Shown here: positions 7,017-15,645 of the stretch, piece by piece | Layout of the letters: each line of letters opens with the position of its first letter | Numbering within the stretch: position 1 is the first letter of the stretch | DNA from: Clostridia bacterium | GTDB taxonomy: Bacteria; Bacillota; Clostridia; Oscillospirales; Acutalibacteraceae | Direction of reading: 5' to 3' | NCBI GenBank assembly: GCA_017397845.1 | Contig: JAFQHU010000004.1 | Location: 78,041 to 142,040, forward strand | DNA length: 64,000 bases | Made by a program: the position numbers and the translations under genes | The notes under the pieces: model-generated | What the model was told of the DNA's origin: nothing | Database searches by the model: none | The model's input: only the letters and a program-made list of their open reading frames with translations

Positions 7017-8543
7017 ATGAAAAAGTATATTTCCCGTCTTAGGGACGGCTGTAAATTGAATACTTTTCTGTATTGGTCATTACTCAGAGTGCTGATGCTT
7101 TGTGCCTTTTTCAGTTATCTGTTTACTGACAGGGGATTGGGCGAAAATATAACCGCTGCCACGGGAATGATACATATTATTATCTGCTTCTTTGCTTCAT
7201 TCCTTTGGGAATTTTCACAGCTTATGCCGAAAAAAAGCATCTTTAGGTTTATTCCTGCATCTATTCATACTGCATTGAACACAGGGCTTTTTATATCTTC
7301 TTTTTTCGGAATATTCTTAAATTGGTATTATGATATAAGACTGTTTGATCCGCTTATTACGGCGTTTTTCGGTGCGTGGTCTGTTCTTTACGGTTATGAG
7401 ATAGCCTATGCCGTAGTCAAAAAGTATCACTTTGCCGCCACCAAGGCTATGGTATTTTTCGCTGCCTTCGGTGTCAGCTTTATTTTCCTTAATATATGTG
7501 AGCTCGGAGAGTTTCTCTCCGACCAGCTTTTGGGTCTTATTACCGGGACGGTAGGTAATGCTCAGTTTTGGTCTGCTGAGCTTGCGGGCAGTGCCAGAGC
7601 GGAATCCTTCATTCCTGCCATCGACAGTGCTCGCTATCCTCTTATGGATATTATGTCAGATATTGTAATTCATACCGTCAGTGCATTTGCTGCTTTGATT
7701 TTTATTAATATATGCCCTTATCGTCTCAAAGGAAAGTTTAAGTACGATATAGATTACGATAATAATTACGTTAAAACACCTGAAAGTGAGCGTGAGGGTG
7801 AAAGCTATATTCAAAAGTTGAAAAATAACTGTACGCCCCGTACCTATGCTTTTTGGTGGGTTATCAGATTTGCCATGGTGGGGCTTTTTATCAAATCTCT
7901 TTTCGACAAACCTTTTTCACCTGTTATTTCTGTGGAAATACTGATGAATCTGGGTGTAATGTTTACCTTTGAGGTCTGTATGGCCATGCCCAAATGGACA
8001 GTTTTCCCTTATGTTCGTCCTGTTATGCAGACAGCCATAGCCGTAGTTGATTTTATTGCTGTGGTTGCAGGTTATCTTTTTGATTTTTATTATGAAGTGC
8101 GTCTTTGGGATTCTTTTCTTCATTTTTTGTGCGGTGTCGGTATCGTTTTCTTTGGCTATGAGTTTGCTTGTGCTCTCATCAGAAAAGAAAAAAGGACTGC
8201 TGCACGTACTCTTATTCTCATCGCTTCCGTAGGCTTTTGCTTTATGGCTACGACATTTTGGGAAATCTTTGAGTTTTCCTGTGACCAGGTTGTCGGTATG
8301 ATGAGCGGTGTACCTCATGACGTTCAGCATTGGTCTTATGCAAAAGCTTTGGGTACTCCCAAATTTCAAACACTCATTGATTATATAGATATTAATCGTT
8401 ATCCTATTATGGATACCATGGGTGATATAGTGCTTAATACTGTCGGTGCATTTCTCGGCACTTTGGGTCTGAAGCTTTATCCTTACCGTCATAAAGGAAA
8501 ATTTAAGCTTGATTATGTTATTTATGAAACAGAGGCGAAATAA
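7017..8543 (+). CDS. Tandemly duplicated multi-pass membrane protein (YjdF/DUF2238-like halves)
   Basis: The 508-residue protein consists of two homologous halves, about 1-245 and 262-500, each with five or six membrane helices. Paired motifs are YDIRLFD / YEVRLWD, LYGYEIA / FFGYEFA, NICELGEFLSDQ / TFWEIFEFSCDQ, RYPLMDIMSDI / RYPIMDTMGDI, and PYRLKGKFK / PYRHKGKFK. The Glu and Asp motifs inside helices and the D-x-x-GD...N-x-x-GA pattern resemble single-domain YjdF/DUF2238 inner-membrane proteins, whose function is unknown. The duplication looks like an internal pseudo-dimer. Start follows CACGGAGG. The gene has its own promoter and a terminator that overlaps its last codons. Confidence 0.8.
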   Translation: MKKYISRLRDGCKLNTFLYWSLLRVLMLCAFFSYLFTDRGLGENITAATGMIHIIICFFASFLWEFSQLMPKKSIFRFIPASIHTALNTGLFISSFFGIFLNWYYDIRLFDPLITAFFGAWSVLYGYEIAYAVVKKYHFAATKAMVFFAAFGVSFIFLNICELGEFLSDQLLGLITGTVGNAQFWSAELAGSARAESFIPAIDSARYPLMDIMSDIVIHTVSAFAALIFINICPYRLKGKFKYDIDYDNNYVKTPESEREGESYIQKLKNNCTPRTYAFWWVIRFAMVGLFIKSLFDKPFSPVISVEILMNLGVMFTFEVCMAMPKWTVFPYVRPVMQTAIAVVDFIAVVAGYLFDFYYEVRLWDSFLHFLCGVGIVFFGYEFACALIRKEKRTAARTLILIASVGFCFMATTFWEIFEFSCDQVVGMMSGVPHDVQHWSYAKALGTPKFQTLIDYIDINRYPIMDTMGDIVLNTVGAFLGTLGLKLYPYRHKGKFKLDYVIYETEAK

Positions 8544-8556
8544 ACCTCTGTTTTTT
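8528..8556 (+). terminator. Intrinsic terminator overlapping the end of the 7017-8543 gene
   Basis: AACAGAGG and CCTCTGTT form a perfect stem followed by a T run. The stop codon lies in the loop. Confidence 0.85.
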
Positions 8557-8624
8557 CTTTGAAAAATTTAAAACACCGCAAGGGGAAATGAGCCGTCCCG
8601 CCGCAAATCAGACAAAATATTTGC

Positions 8625-8654
8625 TTGACTTTATTCACTTTTTTGGTGTAAAAT
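8625..8654 (+). promoter_or_regulatory. Promoter of the EEP-family gene
   Basis: TTGACT (8625-8630) and TAAAAT (8649-8654) are separated by 18 bases. Confidence 0.7.
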
Positions 8655-8684
8655 TAATCTACAAATCCAAGGAGGAATAAAAAT

Positions 8685-9593
8685 ATGAAAAAAAGTAAAA
8701 TCATTATCATCGCACTCGTGGCGGCGGTCGCCGTGGCGGGCATAGGTATTGCAGTATCTAAAAAGCCGGATATTATTGATTTCGGTGAAATCGTGCTCGA
8801 CGGTGTACCCGAAAAGAGTGCGGAGGCAACCCGCGTAATGTCCTTTAATCTCCGTTGTGCAGATGACCCGGAAGGCAGCATTGACAACCGTTCTCAGATT
8901 TCCGTGGAAATTATCAATCAGTATGCACCCGACTCCTTCGGTATTCAGGAAGCTACTCCGAAATGGTTGCGCATTTTGGATAAACAGGTCGGGGACAGAT
9001 ATGCCTGTGTCGGTGAGTCGAGAGATTTCTTCGGTCCTTTCAGTGAATACAACTGCGTATATTATCTTAAAAACAAATATAATCTTCTGGACAGCGGTAC
9101 CTTCTGGCTTTCCGAAACGCCTTATAAGAAATATTCCGTAAGCTATGACAGTGCCTGCAGAAGAATAGCCTCCTGGGCGGTTTTAGAGGATAAAGAGACG
9201 GGTGAGGTTTATACCCACATAAATACTCATCTTGATCATGTTCTTGAAAGTACAAGAGATGCACAGTGTAAGGTGCTTTTGGCGGAAATGGACAAATTGC
9301 AGACACAGGGAACCGTAGTAATTACGGGTGATTTCAATACTTACAGTGACGGTGATGTTTACGCTTCGATGGTTGCGGGTGCCGATGATGCGTCTGTGAC
9401 TGCGGACATGGCTGTCGAAAAAGGTATAACATACCATAATTACGGTAAAAAGGCAGACGAAGGACAGGGTGCTATCGATTTTATTTTTGTTACCAAGGAT
9501 ACTCCTGTTGACACATATAAGGTAATCAAAGATACTGTACAGGGAATGTATCCCTCCGACCATTATCCCATTATTGCAGACATACATATCTAA
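8685..9593 (+). CDS. Endonuclease/exonuclease/phosphatase (EEP) family hydrolase, secreted or membrane-anchored
   Basis: The 302-residue product has an N-terminal hydrophobic segment (5-24) and one EEP-fold domain. The metal and catalytic motifs are in order: VMSFNLR (Asn55), GIQEATP (Glu89), NTHLDH, GDFNTY, and the closing IDFIFV and SDHYPI. All expected active-site residues are present. EEP enzymes cleave phosphodiester or phosphomonoester bonds in DNA, phosphoinositides or sphingolipids, so the substrate cannot be told. The export signal favours an extracellular target, such as nucleic acid or phospholipid. The start follows AAGGAGG. It converges on the AI-2E-family gene. Confidence 0.87.
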   Translation: MKKSKIIIIALVAAVAVAGIGIAVSKKPDIIDFGEIVLDGVPEKSAEATRVMSFNLRCADDPEGSIDNRSQISVEIINQYAPDSFGIQEATPKWLRILDKQVGDRYACVGESRDFFGPFSEYNCVYYLKNKYNLLDSGTFWLSETPYKKYSVSYDSACRRIASWAVLEDKETGEVYTHINTHLDHVLESTRDAQCKVLLAEMDKLQTQGTVVITGDFNTYSDGDVYASMVAGADDASVTADMAVEKGITYHNYGKKADEGQGAIDFIFVTKDTPVDTYKVIKDTVQGMYPSDHYPIIADIHI

Positions 9594-9602
9594 TAAATGA
9601 TC

Positions 9603-9627
9603 AAGCCCGCCGGATTTTCCGACGGGC
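9603..9627. terminator. Terminator hairpin between convergent genes
   Basis: GCCCGCCGGA pairs with TCCGACGGGC with one mismatch on the plus strand, followed by a T-rich stretch. It lies between the EEP gene and the convergent AI-2E-family gene. Confidence 0.6.
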
Positions 9628-9637
9628 GTAATCTTTA

Positions 9638-10852
9638 TTATTTTTTCTTTTTTATTGCCGGTGCATTAGCCTTTGCTTTATTTTCTTTCATCGGCTTCCA
9701 AAGATGCAGTATACCCTCGTCATTGAGAAGCTTGAGCATAATTATTATCATCGGTGCAATGAACATACCGAGTACACCGAAAACCTTAAGTCCTACATAC
9801 ATAGCACTTATGGTAAGAAATGGCGGCAAACCAAGCTGCCCGGCTACGAATTTCGGCTCGATAATTTGTCTTATAACGGTAATGGAAGCATACATTATTC
9901 CCAATCCGATTGCCATAGCATAGTTGCCTGTAATGAGAGAATATGCTATCCACGGTAAAAGAACAGTGCCGGTACCGAGAACGGGAATGATGTCTATTAT
10001 GGCGATTGCCAAAGAAATAATCGCTATATAGTTAGAGGAAAAAACATTCAAAAGCCGCAATACATAAAAGCCTATCGAAAGTTCTATAAAGGTAATAAAA
10101 ATAATTGACAGATAAGCTTTGCCCATTTTACCCAAAGAGGATTTGAGCAAAGAGATGGCTCTGGAAACGTCCTTTGCCTTTTGCTCAGTAAGCTGTGCTT
10201 TGACGAATTTCTTTATAAAGTCATAATCCGCCGTAATGAAGCAGGCAGCAACGATGGAAATTACTGCGGCAATAATGACAGAGGGAATTTGCCTTGCGGT
10301 GGAGATAACACCCGAAATGGGAGTAGTTATCCATGAAAGACTGAAGGAACCGCTCAGAGTGCCTGCTATATCCTGAGTGAATTCGCTGCTTCTTCCTGCC
10401 AACCATTCGCGTATTTCAACGAAAAGTGTCGCAATGTTTTCTTTCAGCGTTTTGCTTAAAAATTCGGGAAAGCCGGAAACAAAGTTAAGTAAAGCATTTT
10501 CTATGGTATTTACCAAAGAATCAATATTCTGAACCTGAAGCATTATATAATCCACAAAACCGCCTATTTCCTGGGCGATTCTTACACCGATGAGAGCCGT
10601 GAAAAAAAGAATAACCGCCAAAAGACCCAAAACACACAGTGTAGAGGCAAAGCCTTTTTTTATCGGAGTTTTGCGCATAATGAAATTTTTCGGTCTTTGC
10701 AGAAAAGAGGCAATTATAAAGGCAAAAATAATCGGAAAAAGAGTTCCCATAGCGTATTTGAAAAAGAAAAAGCAAAGAGCGATAACGATTCCGAAATATA
10801 CCACATTGATTATAAATTTACGTCTTTTTTCGACTTCGGTCAATTTTAACAC
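9638..10852 (-). CDS. AI-2E family (PerM/YtvI-type) transporter
   Basis: The 404-residue product has the AI-2E/UPF0118 layout: two hydrophobic hairpins at the N-terminus, a central soluble stretch (about 100-190), and four to five C-terminal helices ending in a Lys-rich tail. The family member YtvI belongs to sporulation in Bacillus, and others are linked to AI-2 export or sodium-proton exchange, so the substrate stays open. The listed start is a GTG at 10852. An in-frame TTG at 10843 preceded by GAGGTG at six-base spacing may be the true start and would shorten the protein by three residues. Confidence 0.85.
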   Translation of the reverse strand: MLKLTEVEKRRKFIINVVYFGIVIALCFFFFKYAMGTLFPIIFAFIIASFLQRPKNFIMRKTPIKKGFASTLCVLGLLAVILFFTALIGVRIAQEIGGFVDYIMLQVQNIDSLVNTIENALLNFVSGFPEFLSKTLKENIATLFVEIREWLAGRSSEFTQDIAGTLSGSFSLSWITTPISGVISTARQIPSVIIAAVISIVAACFITADYDFIKKFVKAQLTEQKAKDVSRAISLLKSSLGKMGKAYLSIIFITFIELSIGFYVLRLLNVFSSNYIAIISLAIAIIDIIPVLGTGTVLLPWIAYSLITGNYAMAIGLGIMYASITVIRQIIEPKFVAGQLGLPPFLTISAMYVGLKVFGVLGMFIAPMIIIMLKLLNDEGILHLWKPMKENKAKANAPAIKKKK

Positions 10853-10997
10853 CTCACTTTGTATAGTAACATATATTATATTAACCTATATTTTAATTAA
10901 AATCAATGAAATTAAGAAAATCGTTATAAAATAAGAAAAAATTTATTTAAAACTCTTTTCTTAATGAATAAAATGTGTTATTATAACCTATAAGTTT

Positions 10998-11022
10998 TTC
11001 CCGGCGTGTCATTCTCCGGGAA
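10998..11022 (+). other. Leader hairpin upstream of hom
   Basis: TTCCCGG and CCGGGAA pair across an 11-base loop 29 bases before the homoserine dehydrogenase start. No T run follows, so it is not a terminator. No leader peptide or riboswitch was recognised. Confidence 0.4.
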
Positions 11023-11050
11023 ATGAAATTCACAGAAAGGTCGTGAAAAA

Positions 11051-12283
11051 ATGAACGTTGCTATTTTAGGCTACGGTGTAGTAGGCTCAGGTGTTGCTGA
11101 GGTAATCAGTAAAAATGCCGATATTATGAAAAAAAACAGCAATGTGTCTTTGTCGCTTTCTCATATTCTTGATATCAGAGAATTTGAAAACTGTCCCTTT
11201 CAGGATATAATGACCAAAGACTTTTATGATATTTTAAATGACAGTAAGGTAGACATCGTGGTGGAAACCATGGGTGGAGTAAGTCCTGCTTTTGAATTCG
11301 TTTCGGCGTGTCTGAAAGCCGGTAAGCATGTTGTTACCTCAAACAAAGAGCTAGTTGCGGTGAAGGGCTATGAGCTTTTGGAAATCGCCAGAAAAAAGGA
11401 TGTAAACTTCCTTTTCGAGGCCGCAGTAGGCGGCGGCATCCCTATCATCAGACCTATCAGCCGTTGTCTTGCAGGTAACAGAATAAGTGAGGTGGCAGGT
11501 ATTCTGAACGGAACCTCGAACTTTATTCTTACTAAAATGATAGAGGAGAATATGGATTTCGGCGTAGCACTTAAGCTTGCACAGGAAAAGGGCTATGCAG
11601 AAAAGGACCCCACAGCTGATGTGGAAGGCTTCGATGCGCTCAGAAAGATATGTATTCTTGCTTCGCTTTGCTTCGGAAACCATGTATATCCCGACGGAGT
11701 TCACACAGAGGGTATTTCAAAAATCACTCTTGAGGATGTGGATTATGCTTCTTCTTACGGCTGTGTAATCAAACTCATCGCTAAAGCCAAGAAAATGAAT
11801 GACGGTAAAATCAGTCTTACGGTTTCTCCCTGCTTTGTGAAAAATGAAAGCATGCTTGCAGGTGTAAACGGTGTATTTAATGCTTGCCTTGTAAGAGGTG
11901 ATGCAGTAGGTGATGTGGTTCTTTACGGACAGGGGGCAGGTAAGCTTGCCACCGCTTCTGCTGTGGTAGGAGATGTAATTGACTGTGCGTGTAACACTAA
12001 GGAAAGAAAATTCTTTGGTTGGGATGAAGCAAAGGAAGGTCTTCTTGCGGATTATCTTGACGAGGAAGCTTCTCTTTACGTCAGAGCTACCGCTGAGAGT
12101 ATGGAAAATGCCAAAGCAGAAATCGAAAATCATTTGGGATGTGTAACCTTCCTCGAAAGAAAAGGACAAAGCTTTGACGAAATCGCTTTCGTAACACCCG
12201 TAATGAAGGAAAGAGAGCTTAGAAAGATTATTACCAAGTTGCCTCTTTCCGTTATCAGCACCATCAGAACAGTTGAATATTAA
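11051..12283 (+). CDS. hom: Homoserine dehydrogenase
   Basis: The 410-residue product reduces aspartate semialdehyde to homoserine for threonine and methionine synthesis. It has an N-terminal Rossmann domain (AILGYGVVGSGV), the TSNKELVA segment and the catalytic-domain block GGGIPIIRPI...GILNGTSNFILTKM. The YAEKDPTADVEG motif carries substrate-binding residues. A short C-terminal ACT-like region, about 340-410, suggests feedback control. Length fits the monofunctional ACT-bearing type. It is followed after 15 bases by lysC, so the two first-branch enzymes form an operon. The start follows AGAAAGGTCG. Confidence 0.95.
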   Translation: MNVAILGYGVVGSGVAEVISKNADIMKKNSNVSLSLSHILDIREFENCPFQDIMTKDFYDILNDSKVDIVVETMGGVSPAFEFVSACLKAGKHVVTSNKELVAVKGYELLEIARKKDVNFLFEAAVGGGIPIIRPISRCLAGNRISEVAGILNGTSNFILTKMIEENMDFGVALKLAQEKGYAEKDPTADVEGFDALRKICILASLCFGNHVYPDGVHTEGISKITLEDVDYASSYGCVIKLIAKAKKMNDGKISLTVSPCFVKNESMLAGVNGVFNACLVRGDAVGDVVLYGQGAGKLATASAVVGDVIDCACNTKERKFFGWDEAKEGLLADYLDEEASLYVRATAESMENAKAEIENHLGCVTFLERKGQSFDEIAFVTPVMKERELRKIITKLPLSVISTIRTVEY

Positions 12284-12298
12284 TAAAGGAGGAAGAGT

Positions 12299-13501
12299 AT
12301 GGCTCTTATAGTTCAGAAATTCGGCGGCTCTTCTGTCGCGAATGCAGAGAGAGTAATGAATGTGGCCCGCATCATTACCGATACCTATAAAAAGGGTAAT
12401 AATGTAGTAGTTGTTGTTTCCGCTCAGGGCGACACTACCGATGATCTTATCGAAAAAGCAAAGGAAATAAATCCCAATGCTTCTAAAAGAGAGATGGATA
12501 TGCTTCTTACTGCCGGTGAACAGATCTCTATTTCACTCCTTGCCATGGCTATTGAAGGACTTGGTTATCCGGTTATCTCGCTTTTGGGATGGCAGGCAGG
12601 CTTTTCCACCAATTCTGCTTACGGTATGGCGAGAATACACGAGGTAAAAACAGAAAGACTCGAAAGAGAGCTTGATCAGAAAAAAATCATTATCGTAGCA
12701 GGCTTCCAGGGTCTCAATAAATACGATGACATGACCACTTTGGGCAGAGGCGGATCCGATACATCTGCTGTGGCTATTGCTGCTGCTCTTCACGCTGACC
12801 GCTGTCAGATTTATACCGATGTAACGGGTGTATTTACTGCTGACCCCAGAAAAGTCGAAAATGCACAAAAGCTTACAGACATCACTTATGATGAAATGCT
12901 TGAGTTTGCCACTCTCGGTGCACAGGTTCTTAATAACCGTTCAGTAGAAATGGCAAAGAAATATAATGTTGAGCTTGAAGTTCTTTCGAGCATGGTAAGA
13001 GAAAACGGAACAATCGTCAGGGAGGTTGCTAATATGGAAAAAATGTTAATCAGAGGCGTAACTAAGGATACAGATGTTGCCAGAATTTCAGTAGTAGGTA
13101 TGAAGGATATTCCCGGTAACGCTTTTAAAATGTTCTCAAGACTTGCACAGAAAAAGATAAACATTGATGTTATTCTTCAGTCTGTAGGACGTGACGGCAC
13201 AAAGGATATTTCGTTCACTTGCGCAAAGAGCTTTGCGGATGAGGCAGTGGCAATTCTTGAAGATATCTTTGCTATGGAGGGTGCAGTTGTTTCTTCCGAT
13301 ACAACCATCGCCAAAATTTCCATCGTGGGTGCAGGCATGCAGTCTCATTCAGGCACAGCATCAAAAATGTTCGGTGCTCTTTATGAAGCGGGCATCAATA
13401 TCTCGATGATTTCTACCAGTGAAATCACCATCAGCGTTCTTATTGATAAGGAGCTTGCAGATAAGGCTGTTTCAGCCGTACACAAGGCGTTCTTCGGTTG
13501 A
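12299..13501 (+). CDS. lysC: Aspartate kinase (aspartokinase)
   Basis: The 400-residue enzyme phosphorylates aspartate, the entry step to lysine, threonine and methionine. The N-terminal kinase motif KFGGSSVA is followed by TLGRGGSDTSAVA and the TDVTGVFTADPR loop. Two ACT domains lie in the C-terminal third (about 255-400) and would bind the feedback amino acids. AAGGAGGAAG precedes the ATG. It is the second gene after hom and is closed by a terminator. A bifunctional kinase-dehydrogenase is ruled out because the two genes are separate. Confidence 0.96.
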   Translation: MALIVQKFGGSSVANAERVMNVARIITDTYKKGNNVVVVVSAQGDTTDDLIEKAKEINPNASKREMDMLLTAGEQISISLLAMAIEGLGYPVISLLGWQAGFSTNSAYGMARIHEVKTERLERELDQKKIIIVAGFQGLNKYDDMTTLGRGGSDTSAVAIAAALHADRCQIYTDVTGVFTADPRKVENAQKLTDITYDEMLEFATLGAQVLNNRSVEMAKKYNVELEVLSSMVRENGTIVREVANMEKMLIRGVTKDTDVARISVVGMKDIPGNAFKMFSRLAQKKINIDVILQSVGRDGTKDISFTCAKSFADEAVAILEDIFAMEGAVVSSDTTIAKISIVGAGMQSHSGTASKMFGALYEAGINISMISTSEITISVLIDKELADKAVSAVHKAFFG

Positions 13502-13513
13502 TTTATAATAATT

Positions 13514-13542
13514 AAGACTGTCGGTGTTCGGCAGTCTTTTTT
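13514..13542 (+). terminator. Intrinsic terminator after lysC
   Basis: AAGACTGTCG pairs with CGGCAGTCTT (one G-U pair) and is followed by a T run. Confidence 0.88.
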
Positions 13543-13551
13543 CGTAACTTA

Positions 13552-13580
13552 TTGAAAAGAAAAAAGAAAAGTGATAAAAT
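13552..13580 (+). promoter_or_regulatory. Promoter of the GPH transporter gene
   Basis: TTGAAA (13552-13557) and TAAAAT (13575-13580) are separated by 17 bases. Confidence 0.65.
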
Positions 13581-13605
13581 TAACCGGTAGAAGGGAGAGA
13601 AAGAA

Positions 13606-15618
13606 ATGGAAGAAAAGAAAAAAATATCGGTTTTTGTGAAAGATAAGCTTAAGGAAATTAAATGCAATTGGAAAAAGGCTCCCGAAGGCAAATATGTGTC
13701 TTACAGAGAGTTGGTCGCTTATTCTGTCGGCGGTGCAGGTGTTTATTTTATCTTCTCCCTAGTGGGGATGATAGCACTTAGTGCAGGCAGTATGATAGTA
13801 GGTGCTTCTATAGGTATTAAGGCTATTGACCTTCAGACTATGAATGCGATTTCAATTATTCTTAGTTTGCTTATTGCTCCTGCCAGAGCCATGATGTTTG
13901 ATAACACTCGAAGTAAAATGGGTAAATTCAGACCGTACATACTTTATCTCGGCTTGCCTACGGCGATTTTGGGAACAGCCTTTGTATATATGCCTTATGA
14001 AGCGATGGAATATGATGAGAAATGCATAACCGTTTTTGTCATTTATACTCTTCTTCAATTTTTTTCACCGTTCTATCAGTCAGCATACATCAGTCTCGCA
14101 CAGGTTCTTTCTCCAAACTCCCGTGAAAGAGGTTGGATAATTGAAATCAGTTCGATTATCTATTCATTTGCTCCTACTGTAATTAATCCTGTATTGCCTC
14201 TTATCGGTAAAATGGAAGATCTTTCTACCTACAGAAAGGCTTTTCCTGTATTCTGTATCATTGGTCTTGCCGTGAGTATGCTTGCTGTTTTCGGTACAGA
14301 GGAAAAAATTATCGTACCTAAAAACTATGTGCAGAAAATGAGCTTTACGGAAGGGCTGAGAAAGGTTTCGAAAAATAAGTATTTTTGGATAATAAATTCT
14401 TCTAACTGGCTTGGCTTCCTTAATGGCGGCTACGGCAATGTATTTCAATGGATATTTTATTACGGTATGAATAATCCTACGCTTTATGCACTTATGGTCG
14501 TTCTTAAGGGCGAGGCATCTACTCCGGGTATGGTTCTGGCTGCGCCTATTATGAACAAAATAGGAAAGAAAAAAATATGCTTCCTTTCCATATTCGGTCA
14601 GGTTGTAAGTATAGCTATGATGCTTGCCTGCTACAGAAATTATGTCCTTGTTTTTGTTTTTATGTTCCTGAAGGATATGTTCGGTGCTCTTTCCATAATT
14701 TACATCCCTGCCATGAATGCTGATATGATGGATTATCAACAGTATAAAACAGGAGACAGACTTGAAGGCTTTATCGGTCAGAGCGGACCGCTTCTTACCT
14801 CTGTTATTTCACTCGGAACAGGCTATGCAATTCCTGTAATTCTCAAAGGGTTAGGTTTTACCAATAATTATGATGCGCTTTATGATGCAAATTTCCGTAA
14901 CCCTTTAGTGTATGCGCTTCTTATTTGCAGTGTTATCGGTACACTGCTGTCAGCAATTCCTTTCTTTTTCTATGATCTCGATGAAAATAAAAGAAGCAAT
15001 ATGATTAAAGTGCTTAAAATCCGTGCTGTATTTGAGGATTACGTCAGCGGTGAATTTTCCGAGGAAAAGTTTGCTGAAGTTGTAAAAGAGGTTGAGGAGG
15101 CTCGTGCTGTTCTTGCTGACAGAGAAAATCGTAAGCTTGAGGACATAGAAGGAGCCGAGCTTACAGTTAATGAGCTCGAAAAATTTAAAGGCGAAGAATA
15201 TTCAGCAAAGCTTCAGCGTGCAGAAAGACTTGTTGGATGCGGCATAGGTTCTCTTGCTGCATTTGATACAGAGGAGTCGGAAAAAATTAAAAAGCTTCTT
15301 GCCGTCACAAAGACAGAAAAGCTCGCCAAAAGAGATGCTTTGGAATATTTTAGAGCCCTCGAAAGAAGTGCAGCTATTATCAGAACTTATTTTCCTGATG
15401 GTATCGCTGCATATGACGAAATCTGTGCTAACAGCATTAATTCTATGAGCGAAAGCACTTCGGCAGAAAGAAAAGCTAAAAAACAGGCGCAGAAAAAGCT
15501 TAGTCTTTATAACACCGCCGTAAAACCCTTTAAAGAGGCTGAAGCTCTTCTCAAAATGAAAGCGGCTTACGAAGAATACGAAACACTCAAAGAAAAATAT
15601 TTTCCGGCAGCAGAATAA
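13606..15618 (+). CDS. GPH-family (MFS-type) glycoside-cation symporter with long C-terminal extension
   Basis: The 670-residue product has about twelve membrane helices within residues 35-475. It carries the GPH signature DNTRSKMGKFRPYI after the second helix region, seen in melibiose and glucuronide symporters of the MelB type. The family imports sugars or glycosides with a cation. Family members are normally near 450-500 residues. Here about 190 further residues (480-670) form a charged, mainly helical cytoplasmic tail rich in Glu, Lys and Ala, with no IIA-like phosphorylation motif that I can see. Start follows AAGGGAGAG. The next gene, 28 bases on, is an ABC exporter, so the pair may be co-transcribed. 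Confidence 0.85.
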   Translation: MEEKKKISVFVKDKLKEIKCNWKKAPEGKYVSYRELVAYSVGGAGVYFIFSLVGMIALSAGSMIVGASIGIKAIDLQTMNAISIILSLLIAPARAMMFDNTRSKMGKFRPYILYLGLPTAILGTAFVYMPYEAMEYDEKCITVFVIYTLLQFFSPFYQSAYISLAQVLSPNSRERGWIIEISSIIYSFAPTVINPVLPLIGKMEDLSTYRKAFPVFCIIGLAVSMLAVFGTEEKIIVPKNYVQKMSFTEGLRKVSKNKYFWIINSSNWLGFLNGGYGNVFQWIFYYGMNNPTLYALMVVLKGEASTPGMVLAAPIMNKIGKKKICFLSIFGQVVSIAMMLACYRNYVLVFVFMFLKDMFGALSIIYIPAMNADMMDYQQYKTGDRLEGFIGQSGPLLTSVISLGTGYAIPVILKGLGFTNNYDALYDANFRNPLVYALLICSVIGTLLSAIPFFFYDLDENKRSNMIKVLKIRAVFEDYVSGEFSEEKFAEVVKEVEEARAVLADRENRKLEDIEGAELTVNELEKFKGEEYSAKLQRAERLVGCGIGSLAAFDTEESEKIKKLLAVTKTEKLAKRDALEYFRALERSAAIIRTYFPDGIAAYDEICANSINSMSESTSAERKAKKQAQKKLSLYNTAVKPFKEAEALLKMKAAYEEYETLKEKYFPAAE

Positions 15619-15645
15619 TTTAACATAAAGATATCAGGTGATTAA

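Noticed and set aside
10853..11050. Riboswitch or T-box leader for hom-lysC
   Set aside because: Only one simple hairpin is present. There is no T-box or lysine-riboswitch motif and no terminator before hom.
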